Shown here in pieces: positions 1-9,159 of a stretch of 64,000 nt of DNA. Numbering within the stretch: the first letter of the stretch is position 1; each line of letters starts with the position of its first letter. Location of the stretch: positions 1-64,000 of the forward strand of contig NZ_JADEWG010000012.1 in the NCBI RefSeq assembly GCF_015207735.1. Reading direction: 5' to 3'. Position numbers and translations under genes: made by a program. The notes under the pieces were generated by a model. It was not told where the DNA came from, made no database searches, and saw nothing but the letters and a program-made list of their open reading frames with translations. This DNA comes from [Phormidium] sp. LEGE 05292 (lineage in GTDB: Bacteria > Cyanobacteriota > Cyanobacteriia > Cyanobacteriales > Aerosakkonemataceae).

Positions 1-86
1 TGAGTTGTTTTCCCTTGCGCTTTAAACTCTAGAACTATCATTTGACGTGGAAAACCTCTACGGCGTTTAGCCTAACACAATTAAAG

Positions 87-103
87 CCGTCCTGCAAGGA
101 CGG
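87..103. repeat. Short palindrome at left edge
   Basis: A 7-bp stem (CCGTCCT / AGGACGG, 3-nt loop) sits in gene-free DNA at the window edge. Such hairpins occur at ends of IS200/IS605-type elements and as dispersed cyanobacterial repeats. No transposase is visible, so the assignment is open. I see nothing else in 1-160. Confidence 0.4.
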
Positions 104-160
104 GGCTTGTACCCATGTTTTTGGTCAGCGACGATAAATAATTATTCACTGTACAATAAG

Positions 161-234
161 GGCGAACGAGGGGACTCGAACCCCCGAGTGGTGGAACCAC
201 AATCCACTGCCTTAACCACTTGGCTACGCTCGCC
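161..234 (-). tRNA. tRNA-His (GTG)
   Basis: Read on the minus strand this folds as a cloverleaf with anticodon GTG in the loop TTGTGGT. The T-loop is TTCGAGT. The acceptor can form eight pairs (GGCGAGCG with CGTTCGCC), as expected for tRNA-His with its extra G-1:C73 pair. No CCA is encoded. It stands alone, about 62 kb from the tRNA array at the other end of the window. Confidence 0.93.
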
Positions 235-349
235 TTGCGATTATTTATCATAGCACTCTTTTCCCAGAAGGATCAAGTCCTTGACCCAGAAACGAAAAAA
301 TTCTTTCAGTGGTAAGCTAACTCTGAACTCAAACGGACACAGTAAATTG

Positions 350-754
350 ATGAAAAGTTGGAATCTTCCCCTATCTTTGGGTACTGCCATTGTCACCGGA
401 TTACTGATGTCCTTGGCTATCAGCAATCCCAGTCAGCCGGAGTACGAGGAGTATGCTAGAGAGCAACTTAGTGAATACTTACAACAAAACGTCTGTCCCC
501 AAGCACCCAAACTTTGGGGAAAGTCCCTCAAACAAGAATGCAAAAGGTTGGTTAATTCCAATCAATCAGAAATCAAAGAGATCATTTCCCAAAGTACAGA
601 AAGATATAATTTTATCTTGTTCAGTATTTACAAAACGGAGTTGTCAATTACTAAAGTTTCGCCATTCTTACCCTCAAACTTATTACCTTCTTACCATTTT
701 GGCACATTAGGAGTTGGGCATAAATTTTATATTTACCAAGTAGAACAGCAATAG
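350..754 (+). CDS. DUF4359 family protein, membrane-anchored
   Basis: A 134-residue protein of the cyanobacterial DUF4359 family, function unknown. An N-terminal hydrophobic segment (about residues 8-25, SLGTAIVTGLLMSLAIS) is followed by the family signature around YEEYAREQLSEYLQQNVC and a pair of cysteines that could form a disulfide outside the membrane. I chose the ATG at 350; an in-frame TTG at 281 would add 23 polar residues ahead of the signal-like segment and seems less likely. It is followed after about 100 bp by the kinase gene on the same strand. The product is probably an exported or inner-membrane-anchored small protein. Confidence 0.75.
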   Translation: MKSWNLPLSLGTAIVTGLLMSLAISNPSQPEYEEYAREQLSEYLQQNVCPQAPKLWGKSLKQECKRLVNSNQSEIKEIISQSTERYNFILFSIYKTELSITKVSPFLPSNLLPSYHFGTLGVGHKFYIYQVEQQ

Positions 755-850
755 TTATTAGTAAATTTTATTTTCAGATACCTTTGTAATCTGTCAACTG
801 GAAGTTCAACTATGTTAATTGTATAGTTAATTGCTTTGTTAGTTGCTACT

Positions 851-2263
851 ATGTCTTACTGTCTTACCCCTGGATGTTTTAGTCCTGTCAACCCTGATAA
901 TGCACAATTTTGCCTGAGTTGTGGTTCTTTGTTAACATTAAAAAACCGATTTCGCCCAATGCAATTAATCGGACAAGGTGGTTTTGGTAAAACTTTTTTA
1001 GCAATAGATGAAGGAACATCCGATCGAGTTCGCTGTGTGGTGAAGCAACTTTATTTACAAAGTAGAGATACTTTATTGGTTAAGAAAGCGGTTCAGTTGT
1101 TTCTTCAGGAAGCGGAACGTTTAAAAGAGTTGGGGAAACATCCGCAAATACCATCGTTATTGGCACATTTTGAACAGCAAAAACAGCTTTATTTAGTCCA
1201 AGAGTTTATTCCCGGACAAACTTTAGATAAAGAGTTGCGGGAAAAGGGGGTGTTTAATGAATCTCAAATTTGGGAATTCCTCAATGATTTGCTTCCGGTG
1301 TTAAAATTTGTCCACGATCGCAAGATAATTCATCGAGACATTAAACCATCAAATATTATCCGTCGTCAAACTGATGGCAAGTTAGTTTTAATTGATTTTG
1401 GGGTAGCTAAATTAATTACTGATAGTGCTTTATTTCGTACTGGTACTGCGGTAGGAACTGCGGAATATGTAGCGCCGGAACAAATGAAGGGAAAGGCTTT
1501 ACCTGCTAGCGATCTTTATAGTTTGGGCGTTACTTGCATTTATTTATTAACTGGTGTGTCTCCTTTTGATTTAACTGATATTGCTAATAATACTTGGGTT
1601 TGGCGAGATTTTTTACCTAAAGGTAGTCAGGTGAGCGATCGCCTAAGTAGAATCTTAGATAAATTAATTAAACCCGCCGTTAATCAGCGTTACCAAAGTG
1701 TTGGCGATGTCTTACAAGCAATATCTATCCTACCATTAAAAACTCCAAAACCTCAACCATTACCAATTTACAAAAACAACCTCTTGACTAATATTTTCCG
1801 CCGCTACACTGCCAAACCCCAAGGCGATCGATTAATCTCGGAGGTAGGAGTTGATTATACAAAGTTACAGCATTTATTAGCTGCTGGTAAATGGAAAGAA
1901 GCTGACCAAGAAACTTGGGTAGTAATGTGTTTAGCTGTCGGGAAATCAACTCATGCTTACTTACAACTTAGTGACATTGAAAAATTGCCTGACGAGGATT
2001 TGCAAACTATCGATCGCTTGTGGGTAAAGTACAGTCAAGGACGCTTCGGCTTCAGTATCCAATCATACATTTTGCCTACTGTTAATGATGATTATGGACG
2101 CTTTTGTGAGACGGTTGGTTGGCCCACACATCAAACTAATAATTCCTACTTAAAATTTAGTCTTTCAGCCCCAGTGGGACATCTACCTTCACGCAGTTGG
2201 ATTGGTGGATCTCAGTGGTGGCGACATGGGGTAATTATGGCATCCAAATTCAGTAAATCTTAA
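851..2263 (+). CDS. Serine/threonine kinase with zinc ribbon and GUN4 domain
   Basis: A 470-residue three-part protein. Residues 4-24 form a zinc-ribbon-like site (C4, C9, C21, C24). Residues about 34-290 are a Hanks-type kinase with glycine-rich loop GQGGFG (from residue 41), catalytic HRD (161-163) and DFG (182-184), so it looks active. Residues about 335-470 are a GUN4 domain (from DYTKLQHLLAAGKWKEAD to the WWRHG region), the fold that binds porphyrins and stimulates Mg-chelatase in free-standing GUN4. Kinase-GUN4 fusions are known in cyanobacteria; a link between tetrapyrrole sensing and phosphorylation is inference. The ATG at 851 is preferred over an in-frame TTG at 836 because it places the zinc ribbon at the N-terminus. 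Substrate unknown. Confidence 0.88.
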   Translation: MSYCLTPGCFSPVNPDNAQFCLSCGSLLTLKNRFRPMQLIGQGGFGKTFLAIDEGTSDRVRCVVKQLYLQSRDTLLVKKAVQLFLQEAERLKELGKHPQIPSLLAHFEQQKQLYLVQEFIPGQTLDKELREKGVFNESQIWEFLNDLLPVLKFVHDRKIIHRDIKPSNIIRRQTDGKLVLIDFGVAKLITDSALFRTGTAVGTAEYVAPEQMKGKALPASDLYSLGVTCIYLLTGVSPFDLTDIANNTWVWRDFLPKGSQVSDRLSRILDKLIKPAVNQRYQSVGDVLQAISILPLKTPKPQPLPIYKNNLLTNIFRRYTAKPQGDRLISEVGVDYTKLQHLLAAGKWKEADQETWVVMCLAVGKSTHAYLQLSDIEKLPDEDLQTIDRLWVKYSQGRFGFSIQSYILPTVNDDYGRFCETVGWPTHQTNNSYLKFSLSAPVGHLPSRSWIGGSQWWRHGVIMASKFSKS

Positions 2264-2537
2264 AATTTTATAAATTAACAGAGCGTTAATTATTCTCATT
2301 TAACTAAAAAGTAAAATTTTTATTTTTTCCTTTTGGTAAGTTTGGTCGTTACCTAACATAGATAGACATTGCGAAATTAGTTGATTATTCTTCCAGCCAA
2401 TCTCTAGCTTAATCAAGTATTAATTATTGATAAAAATTTTCATCAATTGCTAAAAACCTAGTTGACTATGAAAAGGAAAGTGATAGATTGTCAATAGCTG
2501 CAACCAGACTCCTTAAGTAACAGGAAAAGGGGAAAAT

Positions 2538-3092
2538 ATGACCCAAGCTGTAGGTTTGAAACAGGCTGTCGATCAGATTGCTGACAATCCAGTTTTATTG
2601 GAAAAATCCGTTACTGGACCTGTCTGTGAAGGATTAAATATTGCCTTAGCTAGCTTTCAAGCGTTGTATCTGCAATATCAGAAACATCACTTTGTAGTTG
2701 AAGGTAGTGAATTCTATTCTCTACATCAATTCTTTCAAGATAGTTACGGAGAAGTAGAAGGACATATTCATGAAATTGGTGAACGTTTGAATGGCTTAGG
2801 CGGTGTTCCTGTTGCTAGTTTCACCAAACTCGCTGAGTTATGTTGCTTCACTCCTGAAGATGATGGCATTTTTACTAGCCGATCGATGGTAGAACATGAT
2901 TTACAAGCTGAACAAGCTGTAATCAAAGTAATTAGAAGTCAAGCAGCACAAGCAGAGAGTTTAGGCGATCGCGCTACTCGTTATTTATATGAAAAAATCC
3001 TTCTTGAGACAGAAGATAGAGCATTCCATTTAGCTCACTTCCTGGCTCATGATAGTCTGACTCTGGCTTTTGTTGCTCCATCTCATAACTAA
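2538..3092 (+). CDS. dps: Dps-family ferritin (DNA-binding protein from starved cells)
   Basis: A 184-residue Dps-like mini-ferritin that would assemble into 12-mers, oxidise Fe(II) with H2O2 and store the mineral. The ferroxidase region is seen from [13 protein letters not shown] through [23 protein letters not shown] to LNGLGGVP. At the position where E. coli Dps has Asp78 this protein reads His (motif HIHEIGE), so the intersubunit site is of the His-substituted kind described for some cyanobacterial Dps proteins such as Thermosynechococcus DpsA. The purine-rich stretch just before ATG 2538 can act as ribosome binding site. A hairpin terminator follows at 3115. It appears monocistronic. Confidence 0.9.
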   Translation: MTQAVGLKQAVDQIADNPVLLEKSVTGPVCEGLNIALASFQALYLQYQKHHFVVEGSEFYSLHQFFQDSYGEVEGHIHEIGERLNGLGGVPVASFTKLAELCCFTPEDDGIFTSRSMVEHDLQAEQAVIKVIRSQAAQAESLGDRATRYLYEKILLETEDRAFHLAHFLAHDSLTLAFVAPSHN

Positions 3093-3114
3093 TGCCAGAA
3101 GGCTCCAAGGAAAG

Positions 3115-3146
3115 AAGGCTAATATAGTAGGTTTTTTAGCCTTTTT
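3115..3146 (+). terminator. Rho-independent-type terminator after dps
   Basis: AAGGCTA (3115-3121) pairs with TAGCCTT (3137-3143), followed by a T run, 22 bp after the dps stop codon. Confidence 0.7.
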
Positions 3147-3220
3147 CAACTGGATAGTTATTTCTCTAGATCCCCGATTTTTTGAAGAAGTCGGGGATTT
3201 GGTTTTACTTCGGTAAGTAC

Positions 3221-3416
3221 TAATGCAAGTTGCTAGTTACAAATATTGTCGATTCGATCCCCCCTAACCCCCCTAAAAGATCCCCCTGGAGCCCCCCTTT
3301 TTAAGGGGGGCTCCAGCGGAAGCTTCGCTATTAACATCACGGGGGGAACCAGATTCAAAGTCCCCCTTTTTAAGGGGGATTTAGGGGGATCGAATCATAA
3401 CTAGCAACTTGCGCTA
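3221..3416. repeat. MITE-like element, copy 1, with nested C-rich palindrome
   Basis: Bounded by TAATGCAAGTTGCTAGTTAC (3221-3240) and its near-perfect reverse complement TAACTAGCAACTTGCGCTA (3398-3416). Inside is a second inverted-repeat unit (GATTCGATCCCCC from about 3251, mirrored by GGGGGATCGAATC ending 3396), a member of the same C-rich family seen at 21800-21915. No reading frame of note, so it would be non-autonomous. Confidence 0.6.
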
Positions 3417-3417
3417 C

Positions 3418-3641
3418 TAATGCAAGTTGCTAATTATATAATTTAGGACTTAGCCTCCCTTGGAAGGAGGGAACTTAATAGCCCCCTTGGGAAGGGGGTT
3501 GGGGGATCTTAGTGCGTAAGTCTTATAATTAATACTGGGATTAGGTACGCTGTTGCGTTGTCTTCGCTCTGATGCCAGTTGTAACAAAGCGAAGACAGCG
3601 CAACAAAATACCCTGATGCAGATAACTAGCAACTTGCGTTA
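3418..3641. repeat. MITE-like element, copy 2, with long internal hairpin
   Basis: Terminal inverted repeats 3418-3436 (TAATGCAAGTTGCTAATTA) and 3623-3641 (TAACTAGCAACTTGCGTTA). An internal 18-bp hairpin pairs 3551-3568 (TGTTGCGTTGTCTTCGCT) with 3588-3605 (AGCGAAGACAGCGCAACA) with one G-T. Related internal sequence and ends recur at 30145-30273. Confidence 0.6.
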
Positions 3642-3749
3642 ACAAAATATAAGAGATAGCGCCCAAAGAGTAACAAGTTAAGCCAGCCAATAATTCTATA
3701 GGATTTGCCATAAAAATTAGTACAAAAGGTTAGTTAAAAAAGGAAAATT

Positions 3750-4784
3750 ATGCAATTTATCGATCAAGTAGAAATTGAAGTCGAGGCTGGTAAAGGTGGC
3801 GATGGAATTGTAGCATTTCGCCGGGAAAAGTATGTTCCGGCTGGTGGGCCTTCTGGTGGAAATGGGGGTAAAGGCGGTTCTTGTATTCTTGTGGCTACAT
3901 CAGACTTGCAGACTTTGCTGGATTTTAAATACAATCATCGGTTTAAGGCTGAGGATGGTTCGCGTGGGGGGCCAAATAATCGCACTGGGGCGAATGGTGG
4001 CGATCGCATCATCCAAGTTCCCTGCGGTACAGTCGTTTATGATGCCGAAACAGACGAAATTTTGGGAGATATTGTGGAAGTTGGGCAAACTCTTTGTGTG
4101 GCGCAAGGTGGCAAAGGTGGTTTAGGAAATCAGCATTTTCTCAGTAATCGTAACCGTGCTCCTGAATATGCTTTACCAGGTTTACCTGGAGAACAGCGAC
4201 TCCTCCGTTTGGAATTAAAACTGTTAGCTGAAGTGGGAATTATTGGGCTACCAAATGCAGGAAAATCTACCTTGATTTCTACCATTTCTGCTGCTAAACC
4301 GAAAATTGCTGATTATCCGTTTACAACTTTAGTTCCGAACTTAGGTGTAGTGCAGAAACCGGATGGAGATGGCGCAGTTTTTGCTGATATTCCCGGACTT
4401 ATTGAAGGTGCTCATTTAGGTGTGGGTTTAGGGCATGATTTTTTACGTCATATTGAACGCACTCGTTTATTGCTGCATTTAATTGATGCGACTGCGGAAG
4501 ATCCGATCGCAAATTATCACACCATTCAAGAAGAATTATTAGCTTATGGTCGGGGTTTAGCGGAACATCCGCAACTTTTAGCTTTGAGTAAAATTGATGC
4601 GATCGATCCGGCACAAACTGATTTAGAACAACTGCGTCAGCAATTGCAAGAATTGAGTGGAAATCAAGTTTTTCTGATTTCTTCTGCTACCCGTTCTGGA
4701 CTGGAAATTTTGTTACAACAAATTTGGCAAATGTTGGAACAAACCGAACAATTAGAATCAGAAACTCAACTTCTTCCATCATAG
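3750..4784 (+). CDS. obgE: Obg/CgtA family GTPase
   Basis: A 344-residue Obg GTPase, an essential ribosome-assembly and stress-response factor that associates with the 50S subunit. Residues 1-157 are the glycine-rich Obg fold (repeated GGxGG turns from GKGGDG to [10 protein letters not shown]). Residues about 158-330 are the G domain with P-loop GLPNAGKST, switch I ending in [16 protein letters not shown] (G3) and SKID (G4). It stops shortly after the G domain, so it lacks the longer C-terminal extension of some family members. The start ATG at 3750 follows AAAAAAGGAAAATT, an acceptable ribosome binding site. No partner gene is adjacent. Confidence 0.96.
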   Translation: MQFIDQVEIEVEAGKGGDGIVAFRREKYVPAGGPSGGNGGKGGSCILVATSDLQTLLDFKYNHRFKAEDGSRGGPNNRTGANGGDRIIQVPCGTVVYDAETDEILGDIVEVGQTLCVAQGGKGGLGNQHFLSNRNRAPEYALPGLPGEQRLLRLELKLLAEVGIIGLPNAGKSTLISTISAAKPKIADYPFTTLVPNLGVVQKPDGDGAVFADIPGLIEGAHLGVGLGHDFLRHIERTRLLLHLIDATAEDPIANYHTIQEELLAYGRGLAEHPQLLALSKIDAIDPAQTDLEQLRQQLQELSGNQVFLISSATRSGLEILLQQIWQMLEQTEQLESETQLLPS

Positions 4785-5308
4785 TTTGAGCGGCGCTTTT
4801 GTACTTGTGGTAAATGGGGACTGAGGATGACAGGCAAGATGCCTGTCCTACGGGACTGGGATTATTGATAAATCAAGTATTACCCAGTTTTTTAGGTAAT
4901 TTAGGACTTATATCAATTACCTAAATGTTTGCTACAGATGTAAGGGAAAGGGCGGGTTTTGATTTCAATTTTATTGCTGGGATTCTCACCTTTTGGCTAA
5001 ACCCGCCCCTACAAATTATTTGTATCAACCTTAACGTGAAATGGGATTACGCATAAGAAACCAGTTTCTAGTGCAAGGCGACAGAAATAACCAATTAGTT
5101 GGAAAAAGGTAGAAAGCTGATTGTATAAACCTTCTTTACTTCTGCGATAGCACTGTTTATTAAAAAAAAAACTACCTTCAGACATAAAGCAGAAGTAAAG
5201 CTTGGTAAATTCTGCCAAAAGGTAGAGTAGGACTTATAAAAATTAATGGAAAATTACAATGGAAGGATCTGCTGATTTAGTGCAGCAATTGCCATCTGGG
5301 TTAGAAAA
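4785..5308. other. Gene-free interval with small inverted repeats
   Basis: No convincing gene. Visible structures: an AGGCA/TGCCT hairpin near 4831-4850, and an inverted pair GGGCGGGTTT (4950-4959) / AAACCCGCCC (4999-5008) of a dispersed cyanobacterial type. A 69-codon minus-strand frame at 5009-5218 has no ribosome binding site or recognisable product. A 22-codon frame (5259-5327) overlaps the start of the next gene. Confidence 0.6.
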
Positions 5309-8300
5309 ATGGAACAAGAAGAATTGATGACTAAAACTCTTGTCGATCGAATTGCTGCACTAGAACAGCGAGTTCAACAACTAGAAGATTCGGAAAGAGA
5401 GTGTCAGAAAGAAAAGAAGGCACTGCAACAAGAATTGGCGGAAATTAAAGACAAAAGCGATCGCGCAACGCAATTAGAGCAAGTTGAAGATCATCTTCGC
5501 CAAACTGAAGAACGCTTACAGTTAGCCCTCAACTCTGCCAAGATGATTGTCTGGGAAATAAACTTAAAGACAAATCAAGTCGTATGTTGTGAGAATGCGA
5601 CAAAAGTCTGGGGCATTCAAACAGGTACAGGAGAAGAGTTTTTTGCACTTGTGCATCCAGACGATCGGCAAAACATCATCCAAGCTCACGAACAAGCTTT
5701 AGCTGGCGAAACTACCTACATTCAACCATTTCGGGTAATTAGTCCTGATGGACAGGTGCGTTGGTTGCATAGTCAGGGAACTGTATATTTTGATGCAGCA
5801 GGAGAACCAGAACGCTTAATCGGAATTTCTGTAGATATTACGGAACGCAAACAAGTACAAGCCGAATTACAGGAAAGAGAGCAACGCTTTACTACCTTGT
5901 TCAATGGCATGGAAGATTGGGTATTGGTGTATCATCTTACGCCTGAGTATCTACCAGGAAAGTTCATCGAAGTTAATGAGCAAGCTTGTAAGCGGTTAGG
6001 CTACACCAGAGAAGAACTGTTAACCATGTGCGTTACCGATATTTTAGGTTCCCCAACGGTGATTCCACAAGTTCTGATTGAAAAAGTACAAACACACAAA
6101 CATATTGTTTTAGAATCAATTCACCGTACTAAAGCAGGTGAACTAATTCCTGTAGAAGTTAGTGCTACCTTATTTACTCTCAATGATTTACCGACAATTC
6201 AAGCAATTTGTCGTGATATTACTGGGCGCAAACAAGCCGCAGAAACACTCCGCGCTAGTCAGGAACGTTTAGTATTAGCAAATCAGGTGGGCAAAATTGG
6301 TACTTGTGAATGGGACTTTACTACGGGAAAATTAACTTGGTCGGAAGAAATGGAAGCCTTATTTCATTTGGCTCCTGGCAGTTTTGAAGGTAGTTATGAG
6401 CATTGGTTAAAACGGGTACATCCAGACGATCGCGCCCATGCTGATGCTGCCGCCCAACGTACCGCAACTGAAGGAATTGATTTTGATACTGAGTTTCGGA
6501 TTCTACTTCCTGATGGGACTGTGCGCTGGGTAGTAGGAAAAGCACAAGTATTCAAAGATTCTTCAGGAAAACCGTACCGTTTGATTGGTGTAAATATGGA
6601 TATCACCGATCACAAACAAGTGGAAGAATTATTACGTACAAATGCTGAACGCTTACGCTTGGCGTTAACAGCTGCCAAAATGGGCGACTGGAGTTGGGAT
6701 GCAACAACAGATATGGTGACATTTTCCTCCAGAGCGGCGGAAATGTTTGGCATTCCAGCGGGAACTTATATGAGTTGGACAGAGATGCGAAATTTATTAC
6801 ATTCAGAAGATCGCGACCGCGCAAAATTAGCAGTAGAAAAAGCTATTGCCGAAAACAGTGATTATGATATCGAATATCGAGTAATTCATCCTGATGGAGA
6901 ACAGCGTTGGGTTGCGGTCAAGGGAAGAGCGCAGTACAATGCTTCCGGGCAAGTTATGGGAATGTTGGGTGTGGTACAAGATATCACTTCACGCAAACAA
7001 GTAGAAGCGGAAAGAGAACAATTATTGTTAAGAGAACAAACCGCTAGGGTAGAAGCGGAAAGTGCTAAAGAAGAGATTAGTGAAATTTTGGAAAGTATTA
7101 CTGATGGTTTTGTCGCTTTCGATCGGCAATGGCGTTTCACATACATTAACCATAAAGGTACTCGGACTGTAGGAAAATCTGCCCAAGAGTTGCTGGGAAA
7201 AAATCTTTGGGAGGAGTTACCAGAGTTAGCAGCAACAAGTTTTGGTCGTTTGTTTCAACAAGCAATGGTAGAAAGAGTACCGTTAGAATTAGAAGATTAT
7301 TACCCACCTTTTAATTCTTGGTTTTCGGTGCGAGTTTATCCCTCCGATGCGGGAATTGTGCTATATTTTCGCAACATTAGCGATCGCAAACAAGCTGAAG
7401 CCGAAATTGCCAAGTTAAACCGCAATTTACAAAATCGAATTAGCGAATTACAAACTCTATTTGAAGTAATTCCGATCGGCATTTTAATTAGCGACGATCC
7501 TGAATTCAAACAGATCCGTGCTAATCCTGCCTTTGCCAAAATTCTGGGAATTAAGGTCAACGATCATGCTTCCTTCACACCACCAACAGGTAGTTCTCAC
7601 CCTGGTTACAAAGTTTTTAGTAACGGCAAAGAACTCGCCCCAGACGAAATACCTTTACGTTATGCGGCGATTCACAATGTCCAATTGCAAGGTGTAGAAG
7701 TTGATATTTTACGCGGCGATGGAGTATTGTTTAATTTATATGGGTATGCTTCTCCTTTGTTGGATGAACAAGGTAAACCCAGAGGTGCGGTAGGAGCATT
7801 TTTGGATATTACCGATCGCAAACGCGCCGAAGCCGAACGCGAACAATTATTAGCACGAGAAAAAATTGCTCGTGAACAAGCCGAAGCAGCTAACCGTGTG
7901 AAAGATGAATTTTTAGCAGTACTTTCTCACGAATTGCGAACTCCCTTAAATCCGATTCTCGGTTGGACAAGACTATTACAAACTGGAAAATTAGACCAGC
8001 AAAAAACTGCTTTGGCTCTGGCAACAATTGAACGCAATACTAAGTTACAAACCCAATTAATTGAAGATTTATTAGATATTTCGCGGATATTACAAGGCAA
8101 ATTAACACTGCAAGTATATCCAGTAGATTTAGCCATGACTATTGAAGCAGCGAAGGAAACAGTGCGTTTAGCCGCAGAAGCTAAAATGATTGAAATTCGC
8201 ACAGATTTACCATCCGCAGTTTGGATGATGGGTGATGCTAACCGACTGCAACAAGTAATCTGGAATTTACTCAGTAATGCCGTAAAATTTACCCCAACAG

Positions 8301-8992
8301 GCGGATTAATTAATGTCAAGTTAGAAGTAATTGACTCTGGTGCTCAAATTACAGTTAAAGATACAGGTAAGGGAATTTCTCCTGAATTTCTACCTTATGT
8401 ATTTGAGTATTTCCGACAAGCAGATAGTTCGATCACGCGCCAATTTGGGGGCTTAGGTTTAGGTTTAGCGATCGCTCGACAAATAGTAGAACTTCATGGT
8501 GGTACTATCAAAGCAGAAAGCCCCGGAGAAGGATTGGGTGCAACTTTTACAATGCGATTGCCACTAATACCAGTTACTACAGCCATCAACCAAAACAATA
8601 GGATATTAAATCATAATTTAACCTTGCAAAATAAGCAAATTTTGATTGTGGATGATGAAGCAGATACGAGAGAATTAATTGCTTTTGTATTGCAGGAATA
8701 TGGCGCAAAAATAATCACCGCAGCCTCGGCACAAGAAGCATTAATTTTGCTACAAGAATTAACTCTAGATTTATTAATTAGTGATATTGGAATGCCAGAG
8801 ATGGATGGTTACAGTCTGATGCGTCAGGTGCGATCGCTAAACCTAACTAAACAAATTCCTGCTATTGCTTTAACTGCTTACGCCACCGAAGCAGATCAAA
8901 AACAAGCAATTCTTTCCGGGTTTCAATTACACATTGCTAAACCTTTAGAAATAGAGCAATTAATTCAGGCAATTGTTAGTTTACTAAATTGA
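5309..8992 (+). CDS. Six-PAS hybrid sensor histidine kinase with receiver domain
   Basis: A 1227-residue soluble hybrid kinase without membrane segments. Residues 1-70 form a coiled coil, followed by about six PAS/PAC units (roughly 70-180, 190-310, 320-435, 445-565, 590-700, 715-835), several ending in the usual DITxRKQ linker. Then comes HisKA with phospho-acceptor H874 in LSHELRTP, an HATPase_c domain (N box in NLLSNAVKF) and a C-terminal receiver with predicted phospho-Asp D1159 in LLISDIGMPEMDG. All catalytic motifs look intact. The input ligand cannot be told. ATG at 5309 is used; a second in-frame ATG lies six codons downstream. It is 167 bp upstream of the lanthionine synthetase on the same strand, but no evidence shows it regulates that locus. 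Confidence 0.93.
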   Translation: MEQEELMTKTLVDRIAALEQRVQQLEDSERECQKEKKALQQELAEIKDKSDRATQLEQVEDHLRQTEERLQLALNSAKMIVWEINLKTNQVVCCENATKVWGIQTGTGEEFFALVHPDDRQNIIQAHEQALAGETTYIQPFRVISPDGQVRWLHSQGTVYFDAAGEPERLIGISVDITERKQVQAELQEREQRFTTLFNGMEDWVLVYHLTPEYLPGKFIEVNEQACKRLGYTREELLTMCVTDILGSPTVIPQVLIEKVQTHKHIVLESIHRTKAGELIPVEVSATLFTLNDLPTIQAICRDITGRKQAAETLRASQERLVLANQVGKIGTCEWDFTTGKLTWSEEMEALFHLAPGSFEGSYEHWLKRVHPDDRAHADAAAQRTATEGIDFDTEFRILLPDGTVRWVVGKAQVFKDSSGKPYRLIGVNMDITDHKQVEELLRTNAERLRLALTAAKMGDWSWDATTDMVTFSSRAAEMFGIPAGTYMSWTEMRNLLHSEDRDRAKLAVEKAIAENSDYDIEYRVIHPDGEQRWVAVKGRAQYNASGQVMGMLGVVQDITSRKQVEAEREQLLLREQTARVEAESAKEEISEILESITDGFVAFDRQWRFTYINHKGTRTVGKSAQELLGKNLWEELPELAATSFGRLFQQAMVERVPLELEDYYPPFNSWFSVRVYPSDAGIVLYFRNISDRKQAEAEIAKLNRNLQNRISELQTLFEVIPIGILISDDPEFKQIRANPAFAKILGIKVNDHASFTPPTGSSHPGYKVFSNGKELAPDEIPLRYAAIHNVQLQGVEVDILRGDGVLFNLYGYASPLLDEQGKPRGAVGAFLDITDRKRAEAEREQLLAREKIAREQAEAANRVKDEFLAVLSHELRTPLNPILGWTRLLQTGKLDQQKTALALATIERNTKLQTQLIEDLLDISRILQGKLTLQVYPVDLAMTIEAAKETVRLAAEAKMIEIRTDLPSAVWMMGDANRLQQVIWNLLSNAVKFTPTGGLINVKLEVIDSGAQITVKDTGKGISPEFLPYVFEYFRQADSSITRQFGGLGLGLAIARQIVELHGGTIKAESPGEGLGATFTMRLPLIPVTTAINQNNRILNHNLTLQNKQILIVDDEADTRELIAFVLQEYGAKIITAASAQEALILLQELTLDLLISDIGMPEMDGYSLMRQVRSLNLTKQIPAIALTAYATEADQKQAILSGFQLHIAKPLEIEQLIQAIVSLLN

Positions 8993-9159
8993 TTTATGAG
9001 TATGCTAATTTGGGAATAATAAAGCTGGTGAGATTTTCTGCAAAGACTATGATAGGCTGACGCTTCTCTTTTTGGCTCTTTTTTGGTAGTCGGTAATCAA
9101 CTGTTTTATTCATACTTACTACCAACTACCAGCTACCGATTACCAAATACCGTAACATT

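Larger units (their letters stand above)
3093..3749. other. Gene-free, repeat-rich interval between dps and obg
   Basis: No supportable gene. It holds the dps terminator, a small hairpin (ATCCCCGA / TCGGGGAT near 3170-3200), and two back-to-back elements bounded by inverted copies of TAATGCAAGTTGCTAGTTA, listed separately. A reading frame at 3450-3632 on the minus strand lies wholly inside repeat DNA and is not a gene. The promoter of obg should lie in about 3645-3749. Confidence 0.8.

Noticed and set aside
3450-3632. 60-codon minus-strand frame
   Set aside because: Lies completely inside the MITE-like repeat 3418-3641.
5009-5218. 69-codon minus-strand frame before the hybrid kinase
   Set aside because: No recognisable product, no ribosome binding site and composition like the surrounding non-coding DNA.
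5259-5327. 22-codon upstream frame overlapping the start of the hybrid kinase
   Set aside because: GGA-rich but no clear ribosome binding site, and no way to judge conservation. More likely chance than a regulatory leader peptide.
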